In this document: positions 35,043 through 47,085 of the stretch, in pieces
Numbering within the stretch: the stretch's first letter is position 1
Layout of the letters: each line of letters opens with the position of its first letter
From: Cricetomys ansorgei
Taxonomy: Eukaryota; Chordata; Mammalia; Rodentia; Nesomyidae
NCBI GenBank assembly: GCA_026225945.1
Contig: JAMJFZ010001796.1
Coordinates: forward strand, 22,978,001 to 23,042,000
Direction: 5' to 3'
DNA length: 64,000 bases
The notes under the pieces: model-generated
What the model was told of the DNA's origin: nothing
Databases searched by the model: none
The model's input: only the letters and a program-made list of their open reading frames with translations
Made by a program: the position numbers and the translations under genes

Positions 35043-36298
35043 GTAGTAATACTATTAACAAAAAGTTACAGAAACATGGCTCTAGAAAGATGCACAACAC
35101 TGTACACTCTTCCTAGCATGCAATGTCCTATCCCTAGAGGCTCTTTGTCAGGCACATCACATTACTAATAATTACTTCCTAACACTGGATGAAAATGCAA
35201 ATTTGCATTGGTTAAACTATAAGGCAAACTTGAATCATGTTTGATGCAACCGACTGGAGCTCTCCATAGTGCCTGACTTTCTCACCCATCAGAAGCTATA
35301 GTAAACAGTGATATACTTTGATTATTAAAAAAAGGAAATTAATTATAGATATAGTTGTTATAGAAATACTCAAAATGTAAGAGTCTAGACAAAAGTTAAT
35401 TTTAAAAATTTGCTAACTGAAACCTGTGTTGAAAGGCTAGACACAGCTAACCTAGTACATTCTTTTCTTTTACAGTTAAGATTATTGAGACTCAGAGAAG
35501 TGACATGATTTCTCAGAGTCCCATAAGAAGCTAATAAATTTATAAAAGAAAATTATTTGTGTCCAAAGCAAGGAAGACTTCTCTAATAACCTATGTTTTG
35601 AAAAGAGCAAATCATAACCATTGGTTTGATTTCTTTCTGTAAGAATGTCAGTGCTCATTGCCCATCTAGTTCATGCTTCCCTTTTCTCTTCCCTGCATTT
35701 TCATCTGGACATCCACACCCTTGCCAGATACCTTGCAATTTTTGGGAAGTTGATCGTAGCTGCCAAATGAGGTCTCCGTTAGTTTAGTTACCTTATGCTA
35801 CAGGACGTAATGTAGCAATAGGAATTTTCTAGACCAAGTGACCAGTACTGTAACCAAGGGGACCAGTGACCATTCGAAACAGGGCTGGTGTAGCTGAGAA
35901 AATGAAATTTCAAATGTGTTTAATTTTATTTTAAATAGCTACACGTGGGTAGTAACTTCTTTATTGAATATTGTAGCTTTGTACTTTTGCCTCTTTCCAA
36001 AGATCCATGGCCCAAGCAATCTAATCAGGGTGAATTTACTTGGAAATCTGGGGCATAAGTTGTTTCCTTATGGATATGAACAAGGAAACATTTGTCCCTA
36101 ATTACTATTGACAGCTGTCCTATGACTTACTAAGTATTGTGGATAGAAGAGTGAAGAACCAAAAAAGTCTTGGCCCTCACATCCATTAATGAGCCTTGGA
36201 TCAACTGACCCTGAAGTCTTCCCTACATATGGACTTCCAATTACATGAACGAATGAGTCACCTTTGTTAGGTAAGCCAGTTTGAGTTGGATTTTCTAT
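35043..36298. other. Intronic sequence with a MIR-like scrap at 35458-35545
   Basis: The scrap contains ttacagttaagattattgag, actcagagaagtgacatg and agtcccataagaagct, similar to the MIR core. The rest is not recognised. Confidence 0.45.
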
Positions 36299-36390
36299 AC
36301 TTTCAACTAAGGGTAACCAAGTAGAGGCAAGATAGGCTCTTGTTTTCCTACAGCTGTTGTGCCTCTGATGGGCATCCGATGAATGAATGG
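36299..36390 (+). repeat. Dispersed direct repeat, copy 2
   Basis: Partner of 34433-34540, about 1.87 kb downstream in the same orientation, clearly diverged with small indels. Confidence 0.6.
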
Positions 36391-38630
36391 ATCTTATAAC
36401 TGAAAGAGAGGGCTACATTGTAAAAGGTGGCATGAACTAGGCACCAGTTCCACTCTGCTACTTGTCTGCCATGTAAATTGGCCGTTTCTTTTCTTCTCAG
36501 TTTCCAGGGTGTTCATTTGTACATGGGCATTATACTTATTTGTAGCCCACAGGACATTTGCACAAAACAAGCTTTATGTTTGTTGTTGGGGAAGCAGAGT
36601 GAATACAAAGGAAAATCTAGATGTTTGTCTTTGACAGGCTCTTAGTTGTTGAGAATGAGACAGAGGATGAGACAGTAGCAGGGGACCTGCTTCTACATAT
36701 ATGGTAGATACGGTTGAATAATGGTCTCACTGTCTGCTTAGGCCTTTTAAAGTGGACTTCTGAGTCCAAAGAGAACCAACATATTAACAGACCAGTGGCC
36801 CATTAAATGCTTTCTCCATGGCTTGCAGGTTCTGAAGCTGTAATTTCTCATAGAGTTAGAGGCAAAAACAAAGGTATTAAAAAGCAGAGGCTGCCAGTAA
36901 CCACAGGCAGTGATGTGTAGAGAAAAGGAAACAATTTTCACAGGGAGGGGGACAAGGTAAAAGCAGATAAGAGGAGGAGAGAGATAGCAGATGGTAGTAT
37001 ATTCTCTGGTCTTTGAAGGATAAATGGGGTTTGCTGGAAGGGAGAAGGTAAAGAGTATTATGAGTTATGAGCAGGGTCATGAAGGTAGATGAGTAGTAAC
37101 TTAAATGGGACCAGTACAGGATGCATAGTGAGAAGTCTGGAGAGGAGACTAGAAAAGAGGCTGTATTGAGGTTTGCAAAGTTAACCATTGTTGCTAATAG
37201 AGCTCAGCAGGGAAGAGTCACCTAAGGTAGCTATAGAAAGGGGATTGATTGTTATAAAGAGGGCAGGAGTGAGGGCAGTGGCATTCAGATCATCTATACA
37301 ACAAGACCTGACTGCTAACTGGGATGCAGAACAGATGGTAAAACATTCAGAACTAGGATTAGCAGTGGCAGGGCAGATGTGAGACAGGCAGAGGGGAATT
37401 CGAGCTTAGCAACTGATGGCTGCTAATAGTCTTAAGTGAAAAAATAAACTAAGGCTACAGGTAAGAAGGGCTGTGAATTCAGTTTCTGTTTGTTGAACTT
37501 GAATCTCATAGGGGACATTCTGGTTGTGATACCCAGAAAGTGATTAAAAACAGAAGTGTGGGCTCAAAGGAGGGATGATGAGATTATGCATCTGTGCACT
37601 GTTAGTAAAGCTATGGGAAATCAGCAAGCTTGTCAAGTGGATGGACTGCACTTGAACTTGCCTGGAGGCATCACTGCTCTGTTAAAACAAAACAAACTGA
37701 TAGATACAGAAAACTGAGGAGCGAGATGAACACAGTAACAGATTTTGAGCACTCTGTACAGACCTAGGTGAAACCTTGATAGAAGGGGTGATGAGGGAGT
37801 TTTCCTTTAGTGGATGTCAAGTGGTTGAAGATTATTTTCATTTAAAAAGACTAATTGTCTTAGTTCTTTAAAACCAGCCATTATTCAGGGAAGGTCACTT
37901 TCTTGTATTCAACCCTTATTTTGTAACAAGGTAATGAATGAAAAGTTCATTTCAGGATTTATTGAACATATGTCTCCAGAAACCTGTGAATCAGCTGTGA
38001 AGAGCATTTCTGCTTGCCTCTTCCTGTGTTCCAGAGGCTGCTTGTCTGTGAAGTCAGATTTCTGGCCTAAGGAAGACCCAGTCAAGTAACTCTTCCCTTT
38101 TCCTCCCTCTGGCCAGCCTGTACCACGATTATTCAGTTGAGCAATGAAACTTTTTCTAGTAACTTGTCCTTTAACCAAACCCTTTCTTTAAGCTTTTTTT
38201 TTAAATTAAAAATAATCATAGTATTTTATTAACATATATCCATTATGAAGGCTTAGTTAGAGAACATTCATTCATTGCTTCTGTGCTGAAGTATATGTGC
38301 CTACAGGTTCATCTTGTTGGCATCCAATCCCCTTGGATCACACTAAATAAGTCCCATTCTCCTTTTGAGAACTTTTAGAGATGTTTTTCAAGTCATGCAG
38401 AAACATGCCAAGGAGAATCTGCCTGACTAATGGACTTGGTATAATGATGGTTATGAGTTGTGGAGATTTTCAAAACATTAGTGAGGATTCCAATTTTTCT
38501 GTTGGAGAAAAACTAGACTGTTTTTGGCTGTGGAAGGCTCATCAGTAAGGGCAGATTGTATTTAGCACTGTATAGTTGAACACTGTTAATGGCTTTCAGA
38601 TAATTCTAAAACAATAATATTCCAAAATGC
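36391..38630. other. Intronic sequence, nothing recognised
   Basis: Unique-looking. 36900-37400 is purine-rich on the + strand without a simple-repeat unit. Confidence 0.5.
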
Positions 38631-38631
38631 T

Positions 38632-38900
38632 AACATGTGAGCACATCACCCCTCTCCTTCCATCTGACTACCCACTCTAGTCCTCTGAAGGAAAGCACAG
38701 CCTCATAGTACCTGTCCTGTACCTCAGTGGTTGCAACCTGGCCAGTGCCTAGATCTGAGTCTTTTGGGTCTTTTACAAACTCTTCCACCCTGCATTCTGC
38801 CACTCACCTCACCTTATTACCTCTTTAGCTTCTGGTATGAGTACTCCCTGGGTCCATCCTGGTGCAGTATGGTTGGGATCCAAGTATGTCTGGCTAGCTG
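38632..38900 (+). mobile_element. L2 relic (low confidence)
   Basis: It has catgtgagcacatcacccc, a ctccttccatctgactac stretch and later ttctgccactcacctcacc, in the style of the L2 ORF2 3' end. Confidence 0.4.
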
Positions 38901-39402
38901 TTTATTTCTCTAGCAGCGAAATTGTTTCTAACAAAATATGTCGACACTGTGCAGGAGAAAAACTAAAGAAGCACATTTGCAATTTTCCTTATTTAGAAAA
39001 ATCCTTTGCAATAAACACCTTGACCACTTCATGGGTCTAGCCTAAGTCAACTGAGGTATTGGAAGGGAAAGCTCCTTTAAAAGGATTAGACCTTGCCTTC
39101 CATTGTGGGATTTCCCAAGCCATGTTTTTCAAGCCTGCTGTCTCCTGAGCTAAGGAGTGCCATATGACTCTCCTACAGAGGTTCTCAAACTGCATAGCAT
39201 CATTGATGACCGTGACCTCCTGTACAATGCTATGCCTGCCTGTGCTCCTGAGCCTGCTACTCAAGCCCCTGGGCCTCCAAACACAGCCTGCTCAGTTTTG
39301 TCCTGTGTTTGTGCTTCCTCTTTCTGCTGGGAAAGCTACCCAGTCCTAGCTTCTCTTGTAAAGATGTTTCCCATTCTCCCATCTCAGCTATAATGTTAGA
39401 AG

Positions 39403-39941
39403 TGTATTTGTTTTCTATCACCATGCAATAAATCACCACAGACGGGGAGGCTTAACACAATGCTTCTGTTATCTCAGTTCTAGGAGTTAGGAGTCAGAAC
39501 TTGGCTCATCCAGGTCCTTTGTTTCCAGGCTCTTCACAGGGCTGAAGTCAAGCTGTTGGGTCATCTGAAGGCTAGACTTTGAAGAAAGATCTGCTTTAAG
39601 CTTTAATGACTCTAGTTAATTCCTAGCAGGTCAGGGGATGAGAACCTCAGCTTCTTTCTGGTTGTGTGCTGAAGGCTGCCTTAGGCTGCTTTCTACACAG
39701 GCCCTTCTGCTTTGTAGCTGGCTTCATCAGACCTAGTAATTGGAAGATAGAAGGTACTAGCAAGATGGAAGGTACAGTCATGTGTAATTCCATGGAAGTG
39801 GCATCCTATTATCTTTGCTGTATTCTGTTGCTTAGAAACAAATCACAGGCCCTGCCTATGCTTGAGGAAGTTGGAATTATATATGAACATGAAACAAGAG
39901 GGTATACATGTTTTGGAGCTATCATAAGCCTGGCTACCACA
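39403..39941 (+). mobile_element. MLT1-like MaLR LTR
   Basis: It starts tgtatttgttttctatcac and atgcaataaatcaccacag, has ttatctcagttctaggagtt and ggctgaagtcaagctg-like blocks, and ends ctggctaccaca. That is the order of an MLT1-class LTR. The 121-codon open frame at 39666-40031 overlaps it and is not a gene. Confidence 0.6.
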
Positions 39942-41810
39942 TGTTTTCTGTTTAAGCCTCTACTTATTTCTTCCAACAAATGTATGATCGTCCCTTTTGT
40001 GACTCTTTATAGCTACAATTGCAGCTCCTAGAACAGCTTCATTTGCATATTGTTGTACAAAAGACACTTTCCTTCTTCTATTCAGTGAAACTGAAGAAGG
40101 ACCAAACCAGTCACTCTCCTATGTAATACTTGAGTCTCCTTTTTGGCTCAGCAGTTACACAGCATCCATTTTATAAATCTTGAGATTTTTCCAGTTGGTG
40201 GCAAGATCAGTAACTCATCTACATGTCTATAAGCTTACTGGAATGGTTGCTAACATTGTCCTGATTTGCATTCAGTGCTGATACCTGCTATCCTATTAAG
40301 GAAAAGCAGTTGTTTTTCAAATACACAAACAATACCAGCTTAAAACATTAGCTTTTTTTGAATTTTGTATTGTTCTGTTTCTTGGGAGCTTGGTGGATCT
40401 TAGTAATGATATAATCTGCAAAAACTAATTTATTCCTGTTCCCCTTTAATAGTCATTTTGTTACCCTGCTATTTCTAGGTCATAGTAAATGAATTGAAAA
40501 GAGGGCTGGCCTTTGGGGAAGCAGCATTTAATTTCTTTCCTTTCAACCAACAGTGATCTGGTCCTCATTATGCCTATAGGAGATGCTCTTTCAATAGGGT
40601 GAATATTCAATATACTTTAAAAGGCTTGTAACAGACATATATCATTTGATATCTGTGGGCTTGGAAACTCTAAATGTGCTATAACTCATCTGGCCTAGCT
40701 CCCTATGCTTAGGGACCAATCACTGTATAACCCTCTAAGATAGCTTTTAACCCTTTTCATTAGTTGTCCTGTTAGTGTACTAACTAGTCTTTAGAAGGTA
40801 GGTAAAGAAACAGTAGTCTAGTTTTAGTGAACATATTTGTGATACTAAAATATTGAAACTACAGTAAGATGTGATGGCTGGTCCCTTTAAGAAAAGCTCA
40901 GGTGAATGCCAACTTAAACTTGGAGGAATCATTCATCTGTTAAGAAAGATGCGGAATGGTGAGTTAAAGACAGCTAGAGGTGAAAGCATATGTCTGCATT
41001 TTGGGTCTTTGGGGAGCCATGAGGCTAAAAGCCAATTAAAGCTTTAGTACAGAGAAATTTAAAAGTCATTTCTCCTGGGCAAAGGAAAGATTTGGAGCAG
41101 AGAGTGCTCAGAGAAAAGCAGGAGGGTGTTGAAGTAATGTAGGCAGCTCCTGGAAATCGGAATCATTTCAAGGCCTCATCTCAGATGACCTTGTGAAGAA
41201 CTCAGGTTGGGGCCCCAAAGAGACACAAGGGCTCTGCTCCAACTTGGGAATCCGAGGCGTATGTATGGTTGTCTAAGGAGGAAAGTAGCTGTATCCTACC
41301 ATGTTAGTTCCTTCCTTTCTAACCTCTTAACAGTTTTCAAGTTAATATAGTTCAAGGAAATTGAGTAGTCTGGGGAGTTTTTAATCCCTTACTGATTGGG
41401 TATTAGCTTCCTTTTCATTCACTTATTTATCTTAATATATTAAGGCTTTCTTTCAGTAGTCTCTGCCTATATATTTCCACCAAGTGGTCTATTGTTACCT
41501 AGTTTATATTTCAGTTGATATTCCCAATCTCCCAATCTCTGTCACATAATGTGGACCATATCTCCATCTTTGGCAGAACATCAGCATGTGTTTGTTCTAG
41601 TGTGATCTCAAACTCAAAAACTGTCCAAAATGAAGTCAGCTCTTCCAGTGTCTATCACTCAGGTAAATCTCTCAGATAGCATGCTTTCCTCTTCCATTCT
41701 ATTTCCATCAGTGCTGTTCTGTTTCTGGAGGTAGTGTGGCATCATGAGAAGAGGCATTAATAAGATTCAAGCTTGAATCCTGACCTGCCCCTGTGCTTTC
41801 CTAACTTGTA
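39942..41810. other. Intronic sequence, nothing recognised
   Basis: No repeat or gene I can name. 40870-41290 is a less AT-rich patch. Confidence 0.5.
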
Positions 41811-42131
41811 TGATGCAGAAGTTTATTTTAGTTATGTTTAAAATGGTTGTTTTGTGCATCACTGGGAAAAGAGTTGTTTAGGCTTTGATGTTTTGTATTG
41901 TCTGCAGGTGCAGGTGTTGGCTTTATGTAAATCACATGATCTGCATGTGATATCAATAAAATACCTGAGGAGCTTGGGTATCAATAAAAACCCCAGAGAT
42001 GAGATGCTCAGGGTTCTACTGTCCAGTATGGTACTTAGTGGATCCCTCTGCTGAAGTGTGGCAGGGTTTGCACCTATGAGTATGCCTCCTTGTCTTCCTT
42101 GCTGAGCTACCACAGTAGGTGAACTATTACA
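41811..42131 (+). mobile_element. LTR copy 3 (solo)
   Basis: Same family and orientation as 7850-8117 and 9953-10262: tgatgcagaagtttatttt at the start, tttgtattgtctgcaggtg, ttggctttatgtaaa, gaggagcttgggtatcaat, atgctcagggttctactgtc, tttgcacctatgagtatg and ctccttgtcttccttg. No second LTR is nearby. Confidence 0.82.
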
Positions 42132-42720
42132 CTGTTATCCATGGGAAAACATGTTATTTAGTATTTTGAGCCTTATTTCTCCAAACTTTAAAGTGTCATA
42201 GAATTCACTGTCTACTTTACTTGGACTGCTAGGGAATATTAAATCTAGTGATGTATGTGAATCACCAAATCCAGTGCCAAGCGTGTGATTATCAGCTCAA
42301 GGATGAGTTATTAGTTACTGGGTTGAATACATTCAGCACCATGCTTGTCATATACAGGGCTGTGTTTAGGAACACATTCTCATTCATGTCTTTTCTAGAG
42401 TGTAGAACAATGAGTTCTTCATATACTATGTGTCTCTTCCACTTTTCACAGATTTGGTTGGCCCCCATATTTCAGAGGAAACAAGGCATGTGTGTAATCT
42501 CATCCCCTCTTATAGTCTCAGTGCAGTGCAGCTGGCATCTTAATCTTTCTGCCTGAGGGTAATCTTTTCTCCTGGGCTCTGGTCCTATTCCTTCCTTCCC
42601 AGGGAGCCTCCCTTTCCTAACTGTGCTTGTTCCTGCCACACCTTTTTTTACTTGTTTCTTCCCCTTGGCAGTTAACCATTCCAAGCCTCTCTTATCTTAA
42701 AAAAATAAAATATTCAAAAC
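42132..42720. other. Intronic sequence, possible MIR scrap near 42170-42290
   Basis: Only weak similarity to a MIR tail (gggaatattaaatctagtg). Otherwise unrecognised. Confidence 0.4.
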
Positions 42721-42724
42721 TTCA

Positions 42725-43120
42725 TGGCAATTTCTCTCTCCCTATATAGCCACCACCCTGTATTATTCTATTCCCTCACAGCCAGACTTCCTGAGCCCAT
42801 TCCACACCCTCATGCCCATAGTCCACATCACACTCAATTTCCAAGGCCCAACATCCTGAATTTTCTGTTTTATTCATTAAAATTGGTCTCACCAAGGCTA
42901 CCTGTGACCTTGTTACTATAGCTACATTGCTGACCACGCTTTTCCCATTGAAATGCTTTCAGGATTCTGTGACCGCATATCACCCTTATTTTTTTTCCTA
43001 CCTTGCTGACCACACCTCAGTTTCTTTGGAAACTTTTCTTCTTTTGCTTTGCTTAAATATTGATGTACCTCATTTATATATCATAGACTCTATTCCCTCC
43101 TAATCTAAACAGTCTCTGAA
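42725..43120 (+). mobile_element. L2 ORF2-derived fragment
   Basis: It has tctcaccaaggctacctgtg, accttgttactatagctac, attgctgaccacgcttttcc and accttgctgaccacacctc, then attgatgtacctcatttata. This is the L2 reverse-transcriptase region order, with frameshifts. Confidence 0.7.
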
Positions 43121-43167
43121 GAAGAGCCATTTTACTCATCTGTTCTCTATCCACAGGTGACTTATAC

Positions 43168-43336
43168 AGATCTATGTATGAAGAAATTTACACTAGTTTC
43201 TCTATTGGAAAAAGATTTAAGAAAATTAACTGGAGTCCGGGGGAACAGTTAGCACATTACTGTGAGAAAGCATTCTAGTTGCAGAAAGATGAGACAGTCC
43301 TGGACAGAGGGGCACTTAAAAGGCAAAACTATAATG
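43168..43336 (+). repeat. Inverted repeat, left arm
   Basis: Pairs with 43731-43878. The first 80 nt (43168-43247) are a perfect match to the reverse complement of the right arm. A 21-nt segment (about 43248-43268) is absent from the other arm, and the remainder shows 5 mismatches. Identity over the aligned 148 nt is 143/148. Family unknown. Confidence 0.93.
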
Positions 43337-43456
43337 TTTTCTAGCCCAAATCTTCCTCTTAAGCAACATATCTAATAGCTGATGCCTCAAGCTCACTAAG
43401 ACCCTACTGAGCTTATGTCCTTTTATGCTTACCTCCTCAACATGCTCTGTCTATGG

Positions 43457-43643
43457 CAGTTGTTCCTCACACTTTAGTGGGCCTTAGAATCACCTGAAAG
43501 GCTTGTTAAAATTCAGATTGCTGGGCCTTACCTCCAGAGCATTTGAGTCAGTGAGTATGAGGAGGAGCTGAGGTTATGATTTACATGGGTTCCCTGGTGA
43601 TGCGTATGCTACTAGTCTGGAAAATATTGTCTGAGAACCTCTG
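43457..43643 (-). mobile_element. MER5A DNA transposon relic in the loop of the inverted repeat
   Basis: It begins cagttgttcctcacactttag, has agaatcacctgaaaggctt, gttaaaattcagattgctgg and gccttacctccagagcatt, and ends tctgagaacctctg. Terminal-inverted-repeat-like ends and gene-wide order match MER5A, a short hAT-type element without coding capacity. Strand assignment relative to consensus is uncertain. Confidence 0.8.
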
Positions 43644-43730
43644 TTACAAGAAAGTAAGGAGCACTTTTCTGCCTCCCCTTGCTGTACCTTATATGCCCCT
43701 GTAACTTCAGAGTCCCACAGGCCTCTAACA

Positions 43731-43878
43731 CGTTATAGTTTTGCCTTTTAAATGCCCCTCTCTCCAGGACTATCTCGTCTTTCTGCAACTAGAATGCTTG
43801 TTCCCCCGGACTCCAGTTAATTTTCTTAAATCTTTTTCCAATAGAGAAACTAGTGTAAATTTCTTCATACATAGATCT
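43731..43878 (-). repeat. Inverted repeat, right arm
   Basis: Reverse complement of 43168-43336 minus the 21-nt segment. A 60-codon minus-strand frame (43789-43971) crosses this arm. Its protein is not recognised and may be chance. Confidence 0.93.
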
Positions 43879-44002
43879 TGTCAGGCGGTTGCCTCCATTC
43901 TCCTTTAGCTCTGAATTGGTATAAATCCAAACTCTATTACAGACTCTCTCTTGTCCTTCCTTGTTTTCCATTCATAAATTAGACATACAAAAAAAAATAT
44001 GT

Positions 44003-44190
44003 CTCATTTGGTAAAGTACTTGCTTAGAATGTATGAAGCCCTGGTTTTAATCCCTAGCACCACACAAAACTGGGTGTGGTGGCATGTGTCTATACTCCAA
44101 GCACTTTGAAACAGGAGGATCAGGAGTTCAGTGTCATCTTCACTATGTTCAAGGCTACCCTAGGATACTTGAAACCCCATCAAAAGAAAG
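44003..44190 (+). mobile_element. B4 SINE (ID-like head plus B1-like body)
   Basis: The ID part has ttggtaaagtacttgcttag and ccctggttttaatccctagc. The B1 part has ctgggtgtggtggcatgtg and ccaagcactttgaaacagg. Confidence 0.8.
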
Positions 44191-44328
44191 AGAGATAAGG
44201 GACAGAGAGAAGAAAACATAAGCAGCAAATATGGCTGACAGAAGTTATTTAGTGTTTAAATGGTCTAGCCACTTTTATACACACTGTATTCACTTGATCT
44301 TCCTGTTAGCCCTACAGAGTAGATAATA

Positions 44329-44692
44329 TGGTTGGAATCTGAAATATTGTTCACAGGCTCATGTTTTGAATGCATATTCCCTGTTGTTGATGCTATTTTG
44401 GAAGGCTACAGAACTTTTAGGAGATGGGGCTTGACTTAGCTGATGGAAGTACGTTTCTAGGGGTGACCATTAAAGGTTAGAGTCCTAGTACAAATTCTCT
44501 TTTCTTCCTGATCTGCCTGATATAAATAATTGTTCTCCACCACATACTCTATTATGAAGTATTTTGCTCTATTACACAAGACCAAACAACCATGAATTGA
44601 ATCCTATGAAACCATGAACCAAAGTAATTTTTTTCTCTTATAAATTATTTCTTTAAGGAATTTTGGATAGAGACACAAAAGTAACTAATACA
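44329..44692 (+). mobile_element. MaLR-like 5' LTR
   Basis: It starts tggttggaatctgaaatat, has acaggctcatgttttgaatg and acttttaggagatggggc, and ends with agtaactaataca. It shares the layout of 46511-46814, 2.2 kb downstream, in the same orientation. Confidence 0.65.
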
Positions 44693-46510
44693 GAAAACTG
44701 GCACCAGAGAAATGGGATTGATGTCATGATTAAACTGATCATATGGTTTAGGCGTTTGGAACTGCTTTGAAGGAGCAATGTGTAAGAGTTTGAAGCTACA
44801 AGCTAGAAAAGTGCTGGTATAAGCACAACTTGCTGGGCCATTCTGGTAGGAATTTGGAAGGCCAGAATGCCTATGAAATGTAGACAGTGAAGGTGAGACT
44901 TGTGAGGTTTCAAATGAGAGGAAGGACTCTACTGGGCATTGGAATAAAGGCATTCTACCCATTATGTCCTGAAAATTTAAATGATGTTGAGTCCAGAGGT
45001 AATGAAGTAACTATTTTGGTGAAGATATTTTCAAGGTAGCATAGCATTAATACTTTTAAATAGTTATTGCTAGCTGCTTTTAGCCAGGTTTACAGTGAGA
45101 CTCATGAGCAAAAGGCAAAGCAGAAGGACTTGAAAAGAGGCAGTTTGATCACAACACACACAAAAGTACAAGTAGGTAAATGACTAGAGAGTCAAACCAT
45201 TGAAAAGACACTACAGGCTTTGCACTGGGACAATAAGAAAGGTATCTTGAGGGTATAATATGTCCCATGAAGGCCCCATAGTTAAAAAAAATGAAAACTC
45301 ATTTGCAAGACTTTCGTTTGAAAAGAAAATGCTGCTAGTGTGCCCTGCGGGAAAAGAGCCATGTAGGGAGATGTTATTCAAGATTCAGTTTCCAAGTGCT
45401 GGCTACTTTTGACACAAGCTAGAGTCATTAGAGAGGGGGGGAGTCTCAGTTGAGGAAATGCCTCCATAAGATTGGGCTATAGGAAAGCCTGTAGGGCATT
45501 TTCTTAATTAGTGATTGATGTGGGAAGGCCTAGCCCATTGTGGGTGATTCCATCCCTGGCTGGTGATCCTGGGTTCTATAAGAAAGCAAGCTACACAAGC
45601 CAACTAGAGCAACCCGGTAAGCAGCACCCCTCCATGGCCTCTGCATTAGCTTCTGACTCCAAGTTCCTGCCCTGTTTGAGTTTCTGTCCTGACTTCCTTC
45701 AATGATGTGAAAATGTAAGCCAAATAAACCATTTCTTCCCTAAGAGGTTTTTGATCATGGTGTTTCATCACAGTAACAGTTACCCTAATTTAGACACCAA
45801 GGTACTTAGAGGCCAGTGTAGCCGTGTCCAAGAGGGCTTATCATTCTTAAACTAGCAATAGAACTTGATGTCATCCAGGTAGTGCTGGTTTCTTAGGCTT
45901 GCAGAATGAAAGAGTTAGTGAGATCATGGAGGCCTCCACCAGATTTCTGAGAAAATCCTGGGAAGCCAGATTAATTATAAGAGAAATGGGATCTTTTTTG
46001 CTTGTAGGGAGCCCCTGAGAGGTCAAGATATGAGTGTGAAGCTTGTATTGTAATTGAGAGCTCAGGATACTGAAAATGCCAAAAATAGAGTATTTTTGCT
46101 AAGGAAAACTTCATGCAGTGAGTGGAACTGGCTTAGGTCATGGGTGCTATAGGCCACTAGGCTACAGAGGTGGAACTGCTGAAGCTCATTGATACTTACA
46201 TCATGATACCATGTGCTCCAAATACTGGACAGGGAGCTACAACAGGATTTGCTGTTTCCCTGCTGGGTTGCATCTTGCATCAATCTTCCTTGCTATCTTC
46301 CTCTTCTTCACTTTGGGAATGGAAATATTTTTGTGCCATTGTATATTGGAAGTAGATAACAGCTAAGGTTTTACTTAAAATCTCAGAAGGGACTTCAGTC
46401 ATTGAAACACTGTTGGAACTACTAAGACTGTAGAGACTCTTGATATTGGACTAAATGTGTTTCTGTATTATAAGATGGTCATGAGCTTTAGGGCACTAGG
46501 GATAGAAGGT
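44693..46510 (+). mobile_element. MaLR-like internal region, interrupted
   Basis: Lies between the two related LTRs. It begins aaactggcaccagagaaatg, typical of the start of MaLR internal sequence. No coding frame is preserved. It is interrupted by another rodent repeat at 45395-45800. Confidence 0.55.
45395..45800 (+). mobile_element. Rodent interspersed repeat nested in the MaLR-like element
   Basis: It has ttttgacacaagctagagtc, gaggaaatgcctccataag, gcccattgtgggtgattcc, cctgggttctataagaaagc and gtaagccaaataaacc (poly(A) signal), ending catggtgtttcatcacag. A familiar rodent repeat whose family I do not name. Confidence 0.7.
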
Positions 46511-46814
46511 TGTTACAGTTTAATTTGAAAAGCACCCCACATGTTCATGTTTGAGTGCTTATTCCCTAGCTGGAGGCTTATGTTCTAGGGAAGCTGTGGA
46601 ACCTTTAGGAGTTAGGGCTTAGCTGCAGAAGTAGGTCAGTAGAGGTAGGCCAGGCCTATTTCTGAGAACTCTCTGCTTTCTGGTCTGCCATGATGTGAAT
46701 GACTGTCCTCTAGCATACATTCCTGCAGTCATGGTGCTTTGCTCAAACTATGAGCTAAGACATTCAGTCCAGCAAGTTGTTTCTATTTAGTATTTTGATT
46801 GCAAAAGTAATACA
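46511..46814 (+). mobile_element. MaLR-like 3' LTR
   Basis: It starts tgttacagtttaatttgaaa and has ccacatgttcatgtttgagt, tattccctagctggaggc, aacctttaggagttagggct and cttagctgcagaagtagg, ending with a gtaatacaaatgg region. Confidence 0.65.
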
Positions 46815-46969
46815 AATGGTTGTAGGTTACTTTTTATACACCAAGAAATGTCACAAGAAATGATAATGTCATTATTTTACAATGTTGCTATTGTCTTCTA
46901 TAGTCTTAGCAGTCACTCTTGCCCAGGTTAAAGGATTGGTTGGATTCATTCAAAACTTCATTGTAAGAA

Positions 46970-47085
46970 ACTAGGCACAAACCTGTAATTTCAGCACTCA
47001 TGAGGCTGAGGCAGGAGGATCATGAATGTAAGGCCAGTCTAAACTATGTAGCAAGCCCTTGTCACAAAACTGCTCAGCCAACTAA
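46970..47085 (+). mobile_element. B1 SINE, 5'-shortened
   Basis: It has aggcacaaacctgtaatttc, agcactcatgaggctgagg, caggaggatcatgaatgtaa and gccagtctaaactatgtagc. Confidence 0.8.

Noticed and set aside
39666..40031. 121-codon + strand open frame
   Set aside because: It overlaps the MLT1-like LTR at 39403-39941 and has no protein family resemblance.
43789..43971. 60-codon minus-strand frame across the inverted-repeat arm
   Set aside because: I considered a small gene or processed pseudogene. The frame does not continue, the protein is not recognised, and the matching frame in the other arm is broken by the 21-nt segment and a stop.
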